This document shows positions 63,323-64,000 of a stretch of DNA of 64,000 nt, piece after piece. The position numbers and the translations under genes are program-made. Every line of letters starts with the position of its first letter. Within the stretch, counting starts at the first letter, position 1. The stretch is from Hyphomonas chukchiensis. GTDB taxonomy: Bacteria > Pseudomonadota > Alphaproteobacteria > Caulobacterales > Hyphomonadaceae. The stretch lies in the NCBI RefSeq assembly GCF_000682695.1, contig NZ_AWFG01000001.1, positions 496,001 to 560,000 on the forward strand, read 5' to 3'. The notes under the pieces are model-generated. The model ran no database searches. It was not told the DNA's origin and saw nothing but the letters and a program-made list of their open reading frames with translations.

Positions 63323-63847
63323 CTATGCGGACTGGGCCTTGATGTCATCGGCAAAGTCGAACCCGATTTCCCGGGTGCCATAGTCTCCAACCTTGTAACG
63401 CTCAATATTCTCCGCAAACCAGTTCAATACATGTGAATACACATGTTCATAGAAAGGTTCAGGGTCCTTGTCCTTGAGCGGCAGGCGAAATTCATACTCT
63501 GCACCATCTTCTATCTGGATGATGAAGACATCACCCACCTTGCGGCATTCCATGGTGACGCGCATCCAGTCGGCCTGTTTCGAGACCCGCACCGCGAGGC
63601 CGAAAGCGATCGGCACAAGCGGGCGAAAGCCCCGTGACGGCATGGAAAAGGCCTGGTCGCCATGCGCCTTGGGCTCGAATGCCCCTTGCGGCGGCACCAG
63701 ATGCACGCAGATGCCGTCCGGCGCACCGATATAGTCGCACAGGCCTGCCCGCATCTCCTCTGCCAGCGAGCGGATGCGGTTATAGTTTTCAGCAGCGAGC
63801 GCCTCATAGGTCTCGACCGTGGCAATCAGTTCTTCAAAACGCGACAA
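63323..63847 (-). CDS. Conserved hypothetical protein, 174 aa
   Basis: I recognise no family. A soluble protein beginning with a helix (FEELIATVETYEALAAENYNR) and continuing with beta-strands (GICVHLVPPQ, WMRVTMECRKVGDVFIIQIED, EYEFRLPL) and a C-terminal helix (FYEHVYSHVLNWFAENIERY). A TTG start at 63847 has GGAGG at workable spacing; no earlier ATG precedes the conserved helix. It lies just downstream of the exonuclease III-like gene on the same strand, after a terminator-like hairpin. Confidence 0.65.
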   Translation of the reverse strand: MSRFEELIATVETYEALAAENYNRIRSLAEEMRAGLCDYIGAPDGICVHLVPPQGAFEPKAHGDQAFSMPSRGFRPLVPIAFGLAVRVSKQADWMRVTMECRKVGDVFIIQIEDGAEYEFRLPLKDKDPEPFYEHVYSHVLNWFAENIERYKVGDYGTREIGFDFADDIKAQSA

Positions 63848-63892
63848 TAGGCATAGCCTCCGGGCCTGGGCAGGTCAGATATGTACGAAAGA

Positions 63893-64000
63893 CTAGGCCG
63901 GGAAGGCCCGGCCTTCAAACTTTAAGGTTGCGACCATGGGGCAATGGTCGGATGCCTTGGGCTCCATCCAGCCGATTCCGGGGAATCTGGGCCCGGCATA
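63893..64000 (-). CDS. Exodeoxyribonuclease III-family protein, C-terminal end
   Basis: Only the last 35 residues lie in the window; the 5' part continues past the end. The sequence YAGPRFPGIGWMEPKASDHCP matches the C-terminus of exonuclease III-type enzymes, where Ser-Asp-His carries the catalytic histidine (compare PSDHAPVWA in E. coli Xth). It is probably an AP endonuclease. A hairpin overlaps its stop. Confidence 0.72.
   Translation of the reverse strand, partial: YAGPRFPGIGWMEPKASDHCPMVATLKFEGRAFPA
63896..63913 (-). terminator. Hairpin at the end of the exonuclease III-like gene
   Basis: Read on the minus strand, GGCCGGG pairs with CCCGGCC around a CCTT loop, followed by TAGTCTTTC. It overlaps the last codons. 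The T-run is short, so efficiency is uncertain. Confidence 0.5.

Noticed and set aside
1-64000. CRISPR arrays, tandem repeats and insertion sequences
   Set aside because: Reading both strands I saw no regularly spaced direct repeats, transposase frames or terminal inverted repeats.

Overview
This window looks like ordinary chromosome from a GC-rich alphaproteobacterium. Hyphomonadaceae or another Caulobacterales-like lineage is the best guess. The reasons are the sdhCDAB genes, a CarD/FdxA/S4/SUV3-type helicase block, a DUF2125 gene, an ftsE-ftsX cluster, a probable methylsuccinyl-CoA dehydrogenase and a large TonB-dependent receptor. The taxonomic call is inference; there is no rRNA or other marker that settles it. 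Gene density is high, many neighbours overlap by 4 bp (ATGA, GTGA, TTGA), and several starts appear to be GTG or TTG. I see no CRISPR array, prophage, insertion sequence or rRNA operon.

Layout. 1-5.8 kb: the 3' end of a GH43 glycosidase, an acyl-CoA dehydrogenase, DsbB, an ExoD-family protein, tRNA-Leu(CAA), and an MBOAT acyltransferase with an SGNH-like partner. 5.8-17 kb (minus strand): polysaccharide deacetylase lipoprotein, PhzF, ThiD, transaldolase-like enzyme, UDP-glucose dehydrogenase, a small unknown, phosphomannomutase/phosphoglucomutase, a glutamine amidotransferase, an ABC exporter and a DUF885 protein. 17-20.4 kb: sdhCDAB on the plus strand behind a recognisable promoter. 20.4-24.2 kb: a hydrolase and the overlapping proA-nadD-ThiF/MoeB genes. 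24.3-30.7 kb: an acyl-CoA synthetase, then carD, fdxA, a TerB-like gene, an S4 protein and a large RNA helicase. 30.7-31.9 kb: a small AT-rich island with one membrane/coiled-coil gene of unknown function. 31.9-38.2 kb: LpxH-like phosphatase, HNH nuclease, and a tight minus-strand run ftsE-ftsX-ydcF-plsC-DUF2125-alkA.

38.2-44.3 kb: zinc-ribbon protein and phosphoribosyltransferase, MAPEG, glyoxalase, a small membrane protein, an Ada/Ogt-type protein, an O-acetylhomoserine sulfhydrylase-like enzyme and a GST. 44.4-51 kb: TonB-dependent receptor, short-chain dehydrogenase with a strong palindrome upstream, probable methylsuccinyl-CoA dehydrogenase and a FAD oxidoreductase. 51-64 kb: a metallo-beta-lactamase lipoprotein, HisI, a DUF421 protein, enoyl-CoA hydratase plus HMG-CoA-lyase-like enzyme, YebC, an SdsA-type alkylsulfatase, a YmdB-type phosphodiesterase, a 549-residue unknown lipoprotein, a YgjP-type metallopeptidase, a cation/proton antiporter, a small unknown, and the 3' end of an exonuclease III gene.

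Functional themes are envelope and polysaccharide building (Ugd, PMM, MBOAT/SGNH, deacetylase, PlsC, LpxH, FtsEX), acyl-CoA catabolism (two acyl-CoA dehydrogenases, ligase, hydratase, HMG-CoA-lyase family), and central respiration. I did not find a clear, undescribed multi-gene system. The best leads are the AT-rich island gene at 30.8-31.7 kb, the palindromic operator at 47.03 kb, the 549-residue lipoprotein, and the acyltransferase/SGNH pair.
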